From contig CAJTZF010000007.1 in the NCBI GenBank assembly GCA_910584245.1, positions 1-64,000 on the forward strand: 64,000 nt of DNA, given 5' to 3'. The stretch is from an uncultured Eubacterium sp. Lineage in GTDB: Bacteria > Bacillota > Clostridia > Lachnospirales > Lachnospiraceae. Shown here piece by piece: positions 53,269-62,409 of the stretch (position 1 is the first letter of the stretch; every line of letters starts with the position of its first letter). Both the position numbers and the translations under genes were made by a program. The notes beneath the pieces were generated by a model. The model saw nothing but the letters and a program-made list of their open reading frames with translations. It made no database searches and was not told where the DNA came from.

Positions 53269-53331
53269 TTTATGCGCAGTGTGTGCAAATGATTTTTGAT
53301 ACACATGAGGCAGCGCAGGAATGAGGAAAAG

Positions 53332-54891
53332 ATGAACGATCATAAATTTTGTTTTATAATTTGTGCGAACAAAGAAAATTATTTGAATGAATGCGTATGG
53401 TATATTGACAAGCTTCATTTGCCAGAGGGATATGAAAAAGAGACGATTGTAGTCCGGGATGCGGTGTCTATGGCGAGTGGCTACAACCAGGCGATGAAAC
53501 AGTCAGATGCGAAATATAAAATTTATCTCCACCAGGATGTTTTGATTGTAAATACGAACCTGTTTTCGGATTTACTGGAGTTGTTCCAGGATCCAACGAT
53601 AGGAATGGCGGGAGTAGTGGGAAGGAAAGAGTTGCTGGCATCGGCAAAATATACGGAGAACTGGGATGCAGGAGCAGTAGCGGCTTGTAATGTATCCGAT
53701 GCGTTCTTTTTATCTTGGCCTTTTGAGGAGGGAGAAAAGTGGAATGATGTGGTGGCGGTCGATGGTATGTTTATGGCGACCCAGTATGATCTGTCATGGG
53801 ATGAGGAGGACTTTGACGGGTGGGATTTTTATGATATATCGCAGTCGATCACTTTCCAGCAGGCGGGGTACCGAATCGTCGTGCCGGGCATTGAACGGGA
53901 GGAGGATGTGTGGATTTTTCACGACGCCGGGCACTGTGAGTACGATGACTGGGAGAAGTACCGCAAAGTGTTTTGTGAAAAGTATGCATCAAGTGGACAT
54001 AGCTATACAGAAACGAAGCCGGATATAAATCGTGCGGAGAGGGAAAAGAAACGGCAGATGGTAATGTCGGCATTTGAAGCGGGGGATCTGGAGCGGACAT
54101 GCCGGCTGCTGGAACAGCTGGAAACGGGAGAAACGGACGACATAATGTCCTATGTCGGTCTTTTTATTTTCGTATGGGACGGGGAGATGACTTTGCTTGG
54201 AAATACGAATTTGTCTGTAAATAAATTTGGGGAATTTATTGATCAGTTTAATGAAGTAAAATTTATGCTGAGGCGTATTTATTTTGGCTGGCAGGACGAA
54301 GCATGGCCTGTTTTGAGGGAGAAGCTTCGCTCAGGGCAGATTACGATGAGGATGTTGTGGTTTGTAATGTGCTCAAGTATTGTTGGATTTACCCGGGTGT
54401 GGTGGGAAATTTATGCATTATATCAGAAGGAAATTCGGATATTTTTTCAGGAGGGGGATATTTTAAAGGCCGAGAATTTGCTTCAGCAGCAGGATAATGT
54501 ACATCTTGGCAAATATGAGAACATAATGAAGGTTCTGATCCAGGTATTCCGGCGCGAGGTGGAAAAGGGTGTGACGCTGACGGTATTTGATGTTTTTCAG
54601 GACTTTGATGAAGCGGTGACACATTTTATACGGTTGAAGCTCTATTTGCGCAGGATTGAATTTGGACTGTCGGAGCCGTATCAGCGGGAGGCTTATGAAT
54701 ATTTTATTCAGACGCATGTGTCGGATTATCTTATATTGCAAATTCTGAAAGCGAATATATTTTACAAGGTTGATTTTTGTAATAATATGGCACAGCTGTT
54801 TGCCCGGGAGGAAGGGGAAGGCTCGATGCGCGCCGGTCTATATGCCCAGCTGGCGGAGTTAGAAAAGAGTAAAGGAGAAGAGGATGAATAA
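53332..54891 (+). CDS. StrF-like family 2 glycosyltransferase with helical C-terminus
   Basis: This 519-residue protein has a GT-A domain of the Glyco_tranf_2_5 (StrF) type (about 1-235; FCFIICANKENYLNECVWYI, AKYKIYLHQDVLI, VVAVDGMFMATQYDLSWDEE, GWDFYDISQSITF). A long helical part follows (about 240-519; MVMSAFEAGDLERTCRLLEQ) that resembles TPR-like regions and may bind the acceptor. ATG 53332 follows GAGGAAAAG. The next gene encodes the same GT domain alone. Confidence 0.78.
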   Translation: MNDHKFCFIICANKENYLNECVWYIDKLHLPEGYEKETIVVRDAVSMASGYNQAMKQSDAKYKIYLHQDVLIVNTNLFSDLLELFQDPTIGMAGVVGRKELLASAKYTENWDAGAVAACNVSDAFFLSWPFEEGEKWNDVVAVDGMFMATQYDLSWDEEDFDGWDFYDISQSITFQQAGYRIVVPGIEREEDVWIFHDAGHCEYDDWEKYRKVFCEKYASSGHSYTETKPDINRAEREKKRQMVMSAFEAGDLERTCRLLEQLETGETDDIMSYVGLFIFVWDGEMTLLGNTNLSVNKFGEFIDQFNEVKFMLRRIYFGWQDEAWPVLREKLRSGQITMRMLWFVMCSSIVGFTRVWWEIYALYQKEIRIFFQEGDILKAENLLQQQDNVHLGKYENIMKVLIQVFRREVEKGVTLTVFDVFQDFDEAVTHFIRLKLYLRRIEFGLSEPYQREAYEYFIQTHVSDYLILQILKANIFYKVDFCNNMAQLFAREEGEGSMRAGLYAQLAELEKSKGEEDE

Positions 54892-55603
54892 TAAAAAGAT
54901 TTGTTTTATTATGTGCTCGAATGATGAATTCCTCGCCAGGGAATGCCAGATTTATATTGAACATCTCCTAGTGCCGGAAAATTATGAGGTGGAAGTGCTC
55001 GTGGTCAAGGATGCGAAGAGCATGACGAGCGGCTATAACGAGGCGATGAGAGCTTCCGATGCGAAATATAAAGTGTATCTTCATCAGGATGTACTAATTT
55101 TAAATCGCGGTTTTATCTATGATGCATTGAATCTGTTTTTAAAATATCCGGAAATCGGAATGTTTGGTATGGTAGGCAATGTGAGCATGGCGGAGAACGG
55201 TGGTATGTGGATGGATGGTTCCTGGAGACGGGCGGGGGAGCTTCTGATGGATATTATATATGAAAATGTCTATTCCCTGTTTAATAAAGTGGAAGGGAAT
55301 TATGTCGAGACAATTGTGTTGGATGGTCTTTTAATGGCGACGCAGTATGATCTGCCGTGGCGGGAGGATTTATTTAGGGGATGGGATTTTTATGATGCTT
55401 CCCAGAGCCTGGAATTTTGGAAAGCGGGTTATAAGGTTGTTGTGCCGTATATGGAAACCCCGTGGTGTTTACACGATAATGATGTGTTGAACATGTCAAA
55501 TTATGATACGTGGAGAAGCATTTTTGTGAAGGAGTATGAGGATTATTACAGGGAGTGGGAACGGAAGCACAGCGGAGAAAATAAGCCCAAATTAAAAAAA
55601 TAG
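54884..55603 (+). CDS. StrF-like family 2 glycosyltransferase, short form
   Basis: This 239-residue stand-alone GT-A domain parallels the upstream gene (ICFIMCSNDEFLARECQIYI, AKYKVYLHQDVLI, VLDGLLMATQYDLPW, GWDFYDASQSLEF). It lacks the helical extension. It overlaps the previous gene by eight bases. The pair probably arose by duplication and adds successive sugars. Confidence 0.78.
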   Translation: MNNKKICFIMCSNDEFLARECQIYIEHLLVPENYEVEVLVVKDAKSMTSGYNEAMRASDAKYKVYLHQDVLILNRGFIYDALNLFLKYPEIGMFGMVGNVSMAENGGMWMDGSWRRAGELLMDIIYENVYSLFNKVEGNYVETIVLDGLLMATQYDLPWREDLFRGWDFYDASQSLEFWKAGYKVVVPYMETPWCLHDNDVLNMSNYDTWRSIFVKEYEDYYREWERKHSGENKPKLKK

Positions 55604-55621
55604 TGATATGGAGGTTTCGGT

Positions 55622-56029
55622 ATGCAGGTGGTAAAGTATACGTTTCAGCAGCATGGGGACGAGAGGGGACAGCTGGTCGCCTTGGAGGAACTGAAAGACA
55701 TACCATTTGAAATAAAGCGGGTGTATTATATGTATGATACGCAGGAAGGGGTACGGCGGGGGTATCACGCGCACAGAAACCTGGAGCAGATTTTGGTTTG
55801 TATCCACGGATCCTGCAAAATACTGTTGGATAACGGAACGGAACGGAAGAAGGTCTTTCTGGAAAAGCCGTATGAAGGCCTTTATGTGCCGAGTGACATG
55901 TGGAGGGAAATGTATGATTTTTCCGATGATGCAGTCTTGCTTGTTCTGGCTTCGGCATGTTATAATGAAGAAGATTATATTCGCGATTACCAGGAATTTG
56001 TGGATTATGTGAGAAAGAAGAAAAAATAA
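55622..56029 (+). CDS. FdtA/WxcM-like sugar 3,4-ketoisomerase
   Basis: This 135-residue cupin has the FdtA/QdtA pattern: HGDERGQLVALEELKDIPFE, RVYYMYDT, RRGYHAHRNLEQILVCIHGS. The family isomerises NDP-4-keto-6-deoxyglucose at C3/C4, the step before a 3-aminosugar. That implies a 3-amino-3,6-dideoxyhexose branch in the glycan, often N-acylated. The NDP-sugar synthesis and aminotransferase genes are not in the window. Confidence 0.8.
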   Translation: MQVVKYTFQQHGDERGQLVALEELKDIPFEIKRVYYMYDTQEGVRRGYHAHRNLEQILVCIHGSCKILLDNGTERKKVFLEKPYEGLYVPSDMWREMYDFSDDAVLLVLASACYNEEDYIRDYQEFVDYVRKKKK

Positions 56030-56060
56030 ATCGCTATTTTTAATTTAAGGAGAAAGAAAA

Positions 56061-57248
56061 ATGGATGCAATACAAAAATTAAATCATTTTTATGAGGAAA
56101 AATTGTCCCTATCGGAGGTTAAGGAGTATCTGAAGCAATATGACGGACAAATAGATGGATTTATCATTTATGGATGTGGGCCGCTTGGTAATTACTTGAA
56201 GGATATTTTACAACAGCTCTCCGTTAATCTTCTCGGTTATGTAGATGATTTCTACACTGGCACGCAATGGGATGGCATACCGGTATATTCTATGCAGGAG
56301 GTTGCCGCTAAGTTTTCAAAAGTCAGTATTATTTTGACTCCCCACTATGAAAACAATAAAAGGATTATGAGGGAAAAAATCGAGCAAACGTATGCGGCGG
56401 GAGAGGTGTCTTGTGATATATTAGACAAAAATGTTTTATTATATGCCGCTCATGGATATTCTCTTGACAGGGAGAAAAACCAGGTTGGAAATATTTTTGA
56501 GAAAACGGACTTAATTGTCTCAAACTGCTGTACTTTGAATTGTGAGGGATGCAGCGTATGTATTCCTTATGTTAAAAAGGAGCATTTTGAGCTGGATAAG
56601 GTTAAAAAAGATATTTCTAAAATGAATGATTTGGTAGATTATATAGCAGTTCTAGAAGTGATGGGAGGCGAGCCGTTACTATACCCGTCGATGGCGGAGC
56701 TGATAGATTATATTTCCGGATTATCGAATATTTATGTTATTATGATTGACACAAACGGAACCGTCGTACCAACGGAAGAAGTGCTGGAGGCGATGGAAAG
56801 AAATCATGTGTTGGTCCATATAACCGATTATGGGGAAATATCGGGCAAAAAGGATATATTGCTGGAGAAATGCAAAGAGAAGAATATATACTGTACGATT
56901 CGGGAAGTGGGCGACTGGGCAGATTTGGGCGACATAAAGGATTATGAGTCTGAAAATAATGATACCAAATTCCAATCTTGCTACGCCGCGGTAGAGTGTG
57001 CTAATATTTACAGGGGACGGTGGCATATTTGTCCAAGGGATGCAAAGTATGTTGATATGGATTTATTTTCTCCATGTGAGGATGAGTTTATTGAATTGCA
57101 TAATGATTTGAGTGAGGACAAGAAGAGGAAGAAGCTGTATGATTTGTCGCACCGGGAGAAGGCCATTGCTTCATGTCGGTTTTGTAAGGGAACGGATGGC
57201 AAAATCAGTGGAGGAGTGCAGTTGAAGGATGTTAAACAAGATATGTGA
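56061..57248 (+). CDS. Radical SAM protein with N-terminal Rossmann-like domain
   Basis: The 395-residue protein has an N-terminal nucleotide-binding-like part (FIIYGCGPLGNYLKDILQQL, about 32-130) and a radical SAM core (about 150-330) with C157-x3-C161-x2-C164 in NCCTLNCEGC, and VMGGEPLLYP. Further Cys (FQSCYAAVEC, HICPRDA, CRFCKG) suggest an auxiliary cluster of SPASM type. The product is unknown; radical chemistry on a sugar or peptide is possible. It overlaps the next gene by 20 bases. Confidence 0.75.
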   Translation: MDAIQKLNHFYEEKLSLSEVKEYLKQYDGQIDGFIIYGCGPLGNYLKDILQQLSVNLLGYVDDFYTGTQWDGIPVYSMQEVAAKFSKVSIILTPHYENNKRIMREKIEQTYAAGEVSCDILDKNVLLYAAHGYSLDREKNQVGNIFEKTDLIVSNCCTLNCEGCSVCIPYVKKEHFELDKVKKDISKMNDLVDYIAVLEVMGGEPLLYPSMAELIDYISGLSNIYVIMIDTNGTVVPTEEVLEAMERNHVLVHITDYGEISGKKDILLEKCKEKNIYCTIREVGDWADLGDIKDYESENNDTKFQSCYAAVECANIYRGRWHICPRDAKYVDMDLFSPCEDEFIELHNDLSEDKKRKKLYDLSHREKAIASCRFCKGTDGKISGGVQLKDVKQDM

Positions 57249-57918
57249 AATTGGGAAGAAAGCGTCCGTGTATATGGAAGCGATGGGGAAAATTGATGAG
57301 AGAATGTATGTCGTGAGAAGTGGAAAGAGGCTCATGATTTTTGATCCGAACATATGTGATGTATTGTTGGAGAAAATAAGCGATTGGGAAATTTCCGATA
57401 TCACTATTCTTTTGACCCATGAACATTATGACCATATAACGGGGGTAAAATGGCTTTTGGAGCACTTCAGGGCGACAGTAATATGCTCCTGCGGGTGCAA
57501 AAGGATTCTCGACAATCCAATTGTATCGGTCCAGGATTATTATGATGTTTTGATTCCGCCGGAAGAGAAAGAATACTACGTTGGCCATGACCTGCTAAAA
57601 GCGGAAGGCTATGTGTTCGATGTACATTTTACCTTTGAATCCGACTACTCTTTTATTTGGCAGGGGATTCGTGTAGAATGCGTGGCGGCTCCCGGACATT
57701 CCATCGGCGGCGCTATTTATACGTTGGATGAGACATATGTTTTTACGGGAGATAATTTAGTAAATGGAAGCAAAGCCATTACCCGCTTTCCCGGTGGGAG
57801 CCGAAAAGATTACCTGCGTGTAACGGTACCAATTATTCACAATTTAAAAGAGGACAGTATTATTTTTCCGGGACATGGGGAAATGGAAAATTTAAAAGAG
57901 TTATTACAGTATATTTAA
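57229..57918 (+). CDS. Metallo-beta-lactamase-fold hydrolase of the acyl module
   Basis: The 229-residue protein has THEHYDHITG (HxHxDH), a second His in APGHSIGGAIY, TGDN and FPGHGEME, a glyoxalase II/thioesterase-like metal site. It starts inside the radical SAM gene and lies 23 bases before an ACP. Thioester release or editing of ACP-bound acyl groups is a reasonable inference. A role unrelated to ACP is not excluded. Confidence 0.75.
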   Translation: MLNKICEIGKKASVYMEAMGKIDERMYVVRSGKRLMIFDPNICDVLLEKISDWEISDITILLTHEHYDHITGVKWLLEHFRATVICSCGCKRILDNPIVSVQDYYDVLIPPEEKEYYVGHDLLKAEGYVFDVHFTFESDYSFIWQGIRVECVAAPGHSIGGAIYTLDETYVFTGDNLVNGSKAITRFPGGSRKDYLRVTVPIIHNLKEDSIIFPGHGEMENLKELLQYI

Positions 57919-57940
57919 TTTAAGAAAGGATGATAGAGAA

Positions 57941-58156
57941 ATGGAACAAAAAGTAATTGAAATGTTAGAGGAGATTTTAGAGCTGGATGAGGGGATGTTG
58001 ACTACGGATACGGAGCTCAGCGAGATCGAGGAGTGGGATTCGATCTCAAAATTGGCGTTAATGGCAGAGGTAAAAAAGAACTGGAAAAAGAATTTGACAG
58101 TGGAAGAGATTAAGAAATTCCAGTCTGTAAAAGATATTTGTGATTATTTAATCTAA
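57941..58156 (+). CDS. Acyl carrier protein, first copy
   Basis: This 71-residue acidic four-helix protein has the phosphopantetheine Ser34 in EEWDSISKLAL (DSI/DSL motif). It would carry acyl intermediates between the KAS III, SDR and dehydratase products that follow. It is not a housekeeping AcpP, being shorter and in a specialised cluster. Confidence 0.88.
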   Translation: MEQKVIEMLEEILELDEGMLTTDTELSEIEEWDSISKLALMAEVKKNWKKNLTVEEIKKFQSVKDICDYLI

Positions 58157-58169
58157 AGGAGATTCTTTC

Positions 58170-58904
58170 ATGTTAGATGGAAAAGTGATTATGGTGACGG
58201 GCGCTTCCCAGGGAGTTGGCGAAGGAGTAGCCAGATTTCTCAGCAAGCAGGGCGCCGTTTGCGTACTGGTAGCGAGAAGTGAGGATAAATTACAAAAAAT
58301 TTCAGGGGAATTACCAACCCAGTCATATGTGTATCCATGTGATTTGTGTGATCTGGATGGAATTGAAGAAATGTTCCGTTGGTGCAAAGGACAGGACATT
58401 AAATTTGATGGATTAGTCCACGCAGCCGGAATGGGTGTGCCGTGCCCGGTAAAGGTAAAGAATTTTGAGCTTTGGGATCAGTCCATTCGCTTAAACTGTA
58501 TGTCGTTTCTGGAGCTGGTAAGGTGTTTTTCCAGTAAACGCTATTCCAACAATGGTTCGAGCGTCGTAGCGGTATCCAGTATAGCAAGTTTGCGGAATGA
58601 TAAAGGACAGGCGCCGTATTCCGGGTCTAAAGCGATGTTAAATTCTATTATCAAGACGGTGACAAAGGAATTGAATGCTTCCAGAATCCGTGTAAATGGT
58701 ATTCTTCCGGCTTATATTGATACGAAAAGTATAGAAAATTTCTCAGAATTATATGAGGGATTTGAGACGACTTTGGCCCAGGAACAGCCGATGGGAAAAA
58801 TTCCGCTGGAGCAGGTGGGACATCTTGTGGAGTTTCTTTTAAGCGACAACTCCATGTATATTACCGGGGCCCTGATTCCAATGGAAGGCGGAAATGTATC
58901 GTAA
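58170..58904 (+). CDS. SDR-family reductase, FabG-like, first copy
   Basis: This 244-residue short-chain dehydrogenase has the Rossmann loop TGASQGVGEG, NNGSSVVAVSS (catalytic Ser), YSGSK (Tyr, Lys) and MEGGN at the end, as in FabG. It would reduce 3-ketoacyl-ACP. It starts 13 bases after the ACP stop. Confidence 0.85.
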   Translation: MLDGKVIMVTGASQGVGEGVARFLSKQGAVCVLVARSEDKLQKISGELPTQSYVYPCDLCDLDGIEEMFRWCKGQDIKFDGLVHAAGMGVPCPVKVKNFELWDQSIRLNCMSFLELVRCFSSKRYSNNGSSVVAVSSIASLRNDKGQAPYSGSKAMLNSIIKTVTKELNASRIRVNGILPAYIDTKSIENFSELYEGFETTLAQEQPMGKIPLEQVGHLVEFLLSDNSMYITGALIPMEGGNVS

Positions 58905-58918
58905 CGAGGTGAATAAAA

Positions 58919-59950
58919 ATGTTTGGTACAATAAAAGATATCCATATATGTGGTATGCATACGGTGGTGCCGGATAACCGCGTAAACAATTTCGAAGCGT
59001 ATTGTTCACAATTTGGTGAAAAGAAGTTAAAGCGGCAAATCCGTATGACGGGAATGGAGGAGCGGTGTGTGGCCGGAGAGGGCGTCACATCCGCCTTGTT
59101 GTGTGAGGTAGCTGCCGAGACATTATTGAGGGAGCTTGGATGGGACCGGAACACAATACGGGCGGTTTTGTATGTGACCGAGACGCCCAATTATGTCCTG
59201 CCATCGACCGCATTTCAGATCCAGAAGCAACTGGGAATTGGTGAGGACTGTGTGGTATATGATATTAATCTGGGATGTTCCGGATGGATTGTCGGAATGC
59301 AGACGATATCTTCCATTATGAGAGGAATCGAACCGACGGACGGGGGTCCAGTGAGAGCCTTGCTTTTGACGGGAAGTATAAGCACAAGCCATGTCGCGGC
59401 CGATGATTTTGCAACGGCTATGCTGTTCGGGGATGCCGGAGCAGCAACGGCATTGGAAATATCCGCGCAGGATGAGGGATTTGTGTATATGCAGAAATCA
59501 GATGGAACCGGTTACCAGCACATTTTTATGGAAAGTTTAGACGGTTCTGTCCAGATGAACGGTCCGGCAGTATTTGAATTTACGATTAACCAAGTAGTAG
59601 ACAGTGTAAAAAAGTTTACGGAGCACTTTGATATTCGACAGGAAGGGATCGACTACTATGTGTTCCATCAGGCGCAAAAATTTATTGTTGATAATATGAT
59701 GGAATTGCTTGCTTGTCCGCCGGAAAAGGTGTTGTCTTCTTACGCCTCTTATGGAAACACGGCTGCTGCTGCTATTCCGTTGACTATTTGTCTTCACAGA
59801 GATACATTGAGGAAGAAAGAACGCATGTCGATACTGGCAGCGGGATTTGGCGTAGGTTTGTCATGGGGCGCCTTACATTTCCATCTTGACACGGATCATA
59901 TTATGGGAATATCTATTTTAGAAAAAGGGGAGGCAGAAGGATGGAGCTAG
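58919..59950 (+). CDS. Beta-ketoacyl-ACP synthase III-like, first copy
   Basis: The 343-residue KAS III condenses an acyl-CoA starter with malonyl-ACP. The nucleophile is Cys120 in INLGCSGW, with His in FHQAQKF and Asn in YGNTAAA, so the triad is intact. PSTAFQIQKQLG is typical. It is close to FabH and to short-chain acyl synthases in sugar-modification clusters. Its stop overlaps the dehydratase gene by 10 bases. Confidence 0.88.
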   Translation: MFGTIKDIHICGMHTVVPDNRVNNFEAYCSQFGEKKLKRQIRMTGMEERCVAGEGVTSALLCEVAAETLLRELGWDRNTIRAVLYVTETPNYVLPSTAFQIQKQLGIGEDCVVYDINLGCSGWIVGMQTISSIMRGIEPTDGGPVRALLLTGSISTSHVAADDFATAMLFGDAGAATALEISAQDEGFVYMQKSDGTGYQHIFMESLDGSVQMNGPAVFEFTINQVVDSVKKFTEHFDIRQEGIDYYVFHQAQKFIVDNMMELLACPPEKVLSSYASYGNTAAAAIPLTICLHRDTLRKKERMSILAAGFGVGLSWGALHFHLDTDHIMGISILEKGEAEGWS

Positions 59951-60354
59951 AAAAATTGATTCCGCAAAGGGAACCATTTCTTTTTGTAGATGAGATCATC
60001 GAGCTGGAACCGGGAGTACGCGCATGGGGAAGAAAAAAGCTTACGGGTGACGAGGCTTTTTTTAAAGGGCATTTTCCGGCCCGGCCTGTTTTCCCGGGAG
60101 TACTTATGATCGAGGCAACGGGGCAATTGGCGAACGCCGTAGTGAGAGCGTTGCCAGAATATGAAGACGGTTATTTGTATTACAGTAAGATGAGCAAAGT
60201 AAAGTTTAGTGAAGCAGCCGTTCCTGGCGACGACCTGGAACTTGAGGTTCTTGTGACGGAAAAAATTGACGATTTGATTTTTTGTAAAGTATTTGTGAGG
60301 AAAGAGTCAAGAGAGGCATTTCGCGCAGATGTAGTTTTCCATGTAGAAAAATAA
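59941..60354 (+). CDS. FabZ-like 3-hydroxyacyl-ACP dehydratase
   Basis: This 137-residue hot-dog protein has the FabZ signature FKGHFPARPVFPGVLMIEA, with catalytic His44 and Glu58. It would convert 3-hydroxyacyl-ACP to the enoyl form. No enoyl reductase is visible in the module. It overlaps the upstream KAS III gene. Confidence 0.88.
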   Translation: MELEKLIPQREPFLFVDEIIELEPGVRAWGRKKLTGDEAFFKGHFPARPVFPGVLMIEATGQLANAVVRALPEYEDGYLYYSKMSKVKFSEAAVPGDDLELEVLVTEKIDDLIFCKVFVRKESREAFRADVVFHVEK

Positions 60355-60378
60355 ACCGGCAGGAAGAGGATAGAAATA

Positions 60379-61353
60379 ATGAAGACGAAAAATTCAGGGA
60401 TTGCGATCCGGGCAGTGAGCGCCGCCGTTCCGCCTGAAATAGTAGAGAATATTTCGTATATTGGGAAATATGATAAGAGGAAAGTCAATATGCAATTGAA
60501 GGTCACAGGAATTAAAAATCGTCATGTGGCCTCCGACGGACGGGAGGGAAAGGATTTTTGCCTTCAGGCGGCAAGAAAGCTTATTCGTGAGCTCGGCATT
60601 GCAAAGGACGAAATAAAGGTATTGGTTTTCGTTTCCCAGACGATAACGATGGTAACCCCTTCGACGGCTTTCTGGATCCATAATGAATTGGGTCTGGGAA
60701 CCGATAGTGTGGCATTTGATATAAATTTGGGATGTTCTGGTTTTGTGGAGGGACTCAGTATTATGGCTTCGCTTTTAGAGGGCCAGAAACCGGGAACCAA
60801 GGGAATCCTTCTGAATGGCGATACTCTTTCAAAGTATGTCGATGAAAATGATTTTGCGACATGCATGATGTTTGGCGACGGAGGAACGGCCACGCTTGTC
60901 GAGCGGAAAGAGGGCTACGATTTTTGCTGTTTGCACAATACACAATCCGCGGGATATGATAAGCTGATTATCCAAAATCCGGAAAGTAAGCTTTACATGG
61001 ATGGTATGCATGTATTTAATTTTACAATTAATGACGTCGTAACGCAAATTCAGGAGCTGGTGGATGAGTGCGGGGAGCCGGCCGATTACTACCTTCTTCA
61101 TCAGGCGCAGCAATACATTGTCCGAAATATTATGGAGCTCTGTGCGCTAGAGGAAGGGAAGGTTTTAACTGCCTATGAAAATTACGGAAATGTTTCCGGG
61201 GCATCCATCCCATTGACAATTTGTGAAAATAAAGAGAAGTTTTTAAGTGATAGAGATTATCGGGTACTTGTATCTGGTTTTGGCGTGGGGTTATCTTATG
61301 CCAGCGCGTTTATAACGATGGAAAAACCGATTGTATTTCCGATAGAAATGTGA
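60379..61353 (+). CDS. Beta-ketoacyl-ACP synthase III-like, second copy
   Basis: This 324-residue KAS III paralogue has Cys119 in INLGCSGF, His in LHQAQQY and Asn in YGNVSGA, an intact triad. It is clearly diverged from the first copy. Two KAS III genes without FabF/B suggest either two starters or a two-condensation short chain. GAAGAGG precedes the ATG. Confidence 0.88.
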   Translation: MKTKNSGIAIRAVSAAVPPEIVENISYIGKYDKRKVNMQLKVTGIKNRHVASDGREGKDFCLQAARKLIRELGIAKDEIKVLVFVSQTITMVTPSTAFWIHNELGLGTDSVAFDINLGCSGFVEGLSIMASLLEGQKPGTKGILLNGDTLSKYVDENDFATCMMFGDGGTATLVERKEGYDFCCLHNTQSAGYDKLIIQNPESKLYMDGMHVFNFTINDVVTQIQELVDECGEPADYYLLHQAQQYIVRNIMELCALEEGKVLTAYENYGNVSGASIPLTICENKEKFLSDRDYRVLVSGFGVGLSYASAFITMEKPIVFPIEM

Positions 61354-61367
61354 GGTCGGATGTAGAT

Positions 61368-62099
61368 ATGGAAAATCGAAATATTTTGGTTTTGGGAGCT
61401 TCCTCTGGGATCGGATATGCCGTCACAGAAAATTTTGCACAAAGAGGCGGCACTCTTTTTATAGCTGCGAGAAGAAAGGAACAGCTACAAGGTTTGCAGC
61501 ATAAGTATGGGCAGGTCCAGGGCATCTGGGACTGTGATCTGAGTGTAGCGTCAAATGTGAAGCAGATTTTTATTGATTTGTCCAAGAAGGGAATAAAGCT
61601 GGATGGGATGGTTTTTTGCGCGGGGACAGCGTACAGCAGGCCGATTCGTTCTTACGATGAAGAGCAGTTCCAGCAAATGCTGGATATCAACTTAAAATCG
61701 TTTTTAGCGGCGGTAAAATACTTTGTATCCAAAAAGTATTCAAACGAACAAAGTGCCGTAACAGTTATTTCCTCTGTCAGCACACAGAAGCCGGAAAAGG
61801 GCCGCGGGGAATATGCCGCCACGAAGGGAGCATTAAACGCGCTTGTACCGATTATTGCAAAAGAGGTAATGGACAGGAAAATACGTGTGAATGCCGTATC
61901 GCCTGGTTTTGTGAAAACGGAGATATATGACAGGGAAAAAGTTTTTTTTGATGTGGATTCCTACATAAATGAATTCCAGCCGTTGGGTTTGATTGAACCG
62001 GAAGCTGTGGCAGAGGTGATTTCCTTTTTACACTCAGATGCGGCGAAATATATAACCGGTCAGAACATTTTTATGGATGCGGGTAATTTATTATATTAG
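61368..62099 (+). CDS. SDR-family reductase, FabG-like, second copy
   Basis: ATG 61368 follows GAGG, giving 243 residues. It has LGASSGIGYA, TVISSVSTQ (Ser), YAATKGALNA (Tyr, Lys) and FMDAGN at the end. It pairs with the second KAS III as the first SDR does with the first. GTG 61350 is an alternative start overlapping the upstream stop. Confidence 0.82.
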   Translation: MENRNILVLGASSGIGYAVTENFAQRGGTLFIAARRKEQLQGLQHKYGQVQGIWDCDLSVASNVKQIFIDLSKKGIKLDGMVFCAGTAYSRPIRSYDEEQFQQMLDINLKSFLAAVKYFVSKKYSNEQSAVTVISSVSTQKPEKGRGEYAATKGALNALVPIIAKEVMDRKIRVNAVSPGFVKTEIYDREKVFFDVDSYINEFQPLGLIEPEAVAEVISFLHSDAAKYITGQNIFMDAGNLLY

Positions 62100-62154
62100 A
62101 TACCAGAGTCAAAAGGTTAGTATATTTTTATAGTAGAGCGAATGGAGGAAAAGA

Positions 62155-62403
62155 ATGGAGAAAAAGGAGATAAGAGAAAGGCTGCAGGAAATTTTCCAGG
62201 ATATTTTTGACGATGACAGTTTGGAGATTTGTGAGCAGACGACGGCAGACGATATCGAGGATTGGGATTCTTTTGCTCAAATTGGGCTGATTATGGAAAT
62301 TGAAAAGAGATTTCAGATCAAATTCAAATTGGGGGAAGTGTCAGAGTTGAAAAATGTCGGGGATATGCTTGCGTTGCTGTATGAAAAATGGGGGAGCAGG
62401 TGA
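62155..62403 (+). CDS. Acyl carrier protein, second copy
   Basis: This 82-residue ACP has Ser39 in DIEDWDSFAQ. It is distinct from the first ACP, so two carriers serve the module. Its direct neighbours downstream are a GNAT and the FkbH-like gene, and FkbH proteins load a dedicated ACP. Confidence 0.88.
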   Translation: MEKKEIRERLQEIFQDIFDDDSLEICEQTTADDIEDWDSFAQIGLIMEIEKRFQIKFKLGEVSELKNVGDMLALLYEKWGSR

Positions 62404-62409
62404 GGATAT

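Noticed and set aside
57941..62403. Housekeeping fatty-acid synthesis cluster
   Set aside because: FabD, FabF, FabK/I and acetyl-CoA carboxylase genes are absent, while KAS III, SDR and ACP are duplicated next to sugar genes.
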